Origin: CAZBBB01 sp964490005
GTDB lineage: Bacteria; Planctomycetota; B15-G4
Reading direction: 5' to 3'
Assembly: GCA_964490005.1 (NCBI GenBank)
Contig: CAZBBB010000021.1
Location: 1 to 40,730, forward strand
DNA: 40,730 bases
Positions 40,235-40,730 of this stretch are shown piece after piece; the first letter of the stretch is position 1; each line of letters starts with the position of its first letter. The notes under the pieces are model-generated. The model had not been told where the DNA came from. It made no database searches and was given only the letters and a program-made list of their open reading frames with translations. The translations under genes were made by a program, and so were the position numbers.

Positions 40235-40642
40235 TCACTTCTTGGTGCTCGTGATGACCAAGTCGCTGGCTGTGTTGACGAGCCCCCACGTAAGCCCTTC
40301 TCTTGGCTGCACGGTGGCATGCCACGTGCCCGAGCCGGCGCCAAAGGGCCAAGAGGTGTTGACGCTCGGATTCGCGGTGCCCACTGACAAGATGCGGTCT
40401 TCACTGCGACCATCGCCAACTTGGGACAGCGTGACGATCCGCACCAGGTAACCGTCACGATCTGCGACGACCTGGGAAACGGTAGCCGAGAGCGTTACGT
40501 CGTTTTGATGCACCTGGAGTTGCACCGGCCCGTAGCCGGGCTGACCGGGTTCAGGCCAAGCTGCCGGTGCGGCTTGGTGTGCCGCAAAGGCCAAGCAAGC
40601 AACCGCAAGAGCGGCGACCAACAGGCTAGTGGACTTACCCAT
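40235..40642 (-). CDS. Cassette gene 21: exported protein, unknown function
   Basis: 135 aa from ATG 40642 with a strong GGAGGAG site about 9 bases upstream, better than most cassette genes here. Signal peptide MGKSTSLLVAALAVACLAFA (a Cys at 16 might be a lipobox but fits poorly). The mature domain is beta-rich: GPVQLQVHQNDVTLSATVSQVV, GYLVRIVTLSQVGDG, SGTWHATVQPREG, ASDLVITSTKK. No family recognised. Confidence 0.75.
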   Translation of the reverse strand: MGKSTSLLVAALAVACLAFAAHQAAPAAWPEPGQPGYGPVQLQVHQNDVTLSATVSQVVADRDGYLVRIVTLSQVGDGRSEDRILSVGTANPSVNTSWPFGAGSGTWHATVQPREGLTWGLVNTASDLVITSTKK

Positions 40643-40675
40643 CGTGATGATCTCCTCCTGACTGCTTTCCTGTGT

Positions 40676-40730
40676 GCCTAACGCCCATGGCCTTCAGCCG
40701 CGGCGCGAAGCGCCGTCGGCTGCAAGGGCT
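40676..40730 (-). repeat. attC site, 62-base class, cut by the window edge
   Basis: Begins with gcctaac and carries the arms ttcagccgcggcgcg and gccgtcggctgcaa. The final box lies beyond the window, so the array continues. Confidence 0.9.

Larger units (their letters stand above)
29060..40730 (-). mobile_element. Chromosomal integron gene-cassette array (21 cassettes, integrase not in window)
   Basis: Twenty-two attC sites or remnants, spaced 216 to 1,458 bases apart, separate small genes that nearly all lie on the minus strand. Each intact site has RYYYAAC-type and GTTRRRY-type core boxes as its ends (gcctaac ... gttaggc) and an inner imperfect inverted repeat. Read on the plus strand, the site ends with a block agreeing with the published consensus for the attC bottom strand, so the plus strand is the recombining bottom strand and the genes are on the top (minus) strand. 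By the usual layout, attI, the cassette promoter and intI lie beyond 40,730. Base composition is lower in GC than in the chromosomal part. Confidence 0.95.

Noticed and set aside
32529..40730. CRISPR array suggested by regular near-identical repeats
   Set aside because: Repeats are 60-99 bases with gene-sized, unequal intervals carrying coding sequence and core boxes of attC type; no short regular spacers or cas genes.
29060..40730. REP/BIME-type palindromic repeats
   Set aside because: All sites share the directional gcctaac/gttaggc ends and lie only at gene ends in one orientation, which fits attC; the wide length classes also argue against REP elements.
29060..40730. Toxin-antitoxin pairs in the array
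   Set aside because: No adjacent pair of small overlapping genes in one cassette was found, and no RelE, HigB, ParE, Phd or similar motif was recognised.

Overview
The window is high-GC bacterial DNA in two parts. Positions 1 to about 29,000 look like ordinary chromosome. Positions about 29,060 to the right edge are a chromosomal integron gene-cassette array that continues past the end of the window. Lineage can only be inferred. Planctomycetota is my best guess, from the many secreted and lipoprotein genes of unknown function, a metallo-beta-lactamase protein with an extra N-terminal domain of a kind I associate with that phylum, a prenyltransferase-toroid lipoprotein and carboxypeptidase-regulatory-like repeat proteins. 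No rRNA or tRNA gene was seen to settle it.

Chromosomal part, left to right. A HEAT-repeat exported protein runs off the left edge. Next is a secretin-domain lipoprotein whose start overlaps the end of a small Skp/OmpH-like exported protein. Then come rpsO-pnp (ribosomal protein S15 and a PNPase with two S1 domains), queC (queuosine pathway), two TPR proteins overlapping by ATGA, an operon-like run hutI > metallo-beta-lactamase protein > exported peptidase-like protein, and a CorC/HlyC-type membrane protein facing three small genes (a small uncharacterised protein, an SRPBCC protein, an isoprenylcysteine methyltransferase-like protein). A pentameric ligand-gated ion channel (GLIC type) follows, translationally coupled to a formylglycine-generating-enzyme-like lipoprotein. 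Then come a serine hydrolase lacking key catalytic residues, a MarC-family protein, a co-directional run (unknown protein, GNAT, DUF1801, PLP aminotransferase), a large membrane-anchored beta-sandwich protein, a VOC lipoprotein and an intradiol-dioxygenase-like lipoprotein.

Integron part (about 29,060-40,730). Twenty-one cassettes are separated by 22 attC recombination sites or attC remnants. Nearly every cassette carries one small gene on the minus strand followed by its attC. The orientation puts the integrase gene and attI beyond the right edge; neither is in the window. Five attC sites at the distal (left) end are decayed, those further right are intact, and one cassette is duplicated exactly in tandem. 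Eleven of the 21 cassettes encode proteins with a lipoprotein signal, two more have export signals and five encode small membrane proteins. The array is therefore strongly biased to the cell envelope, and no resistance gene or toxin-antitoxin pair was recognised.

Most likely new biology: the envelope-biased cassette array with its gradient of attC decay, the coupled ion channel/FGE pair, the two-S1 PNPase, and two exported enzyme-fold proteins that have lost catalytic residues.
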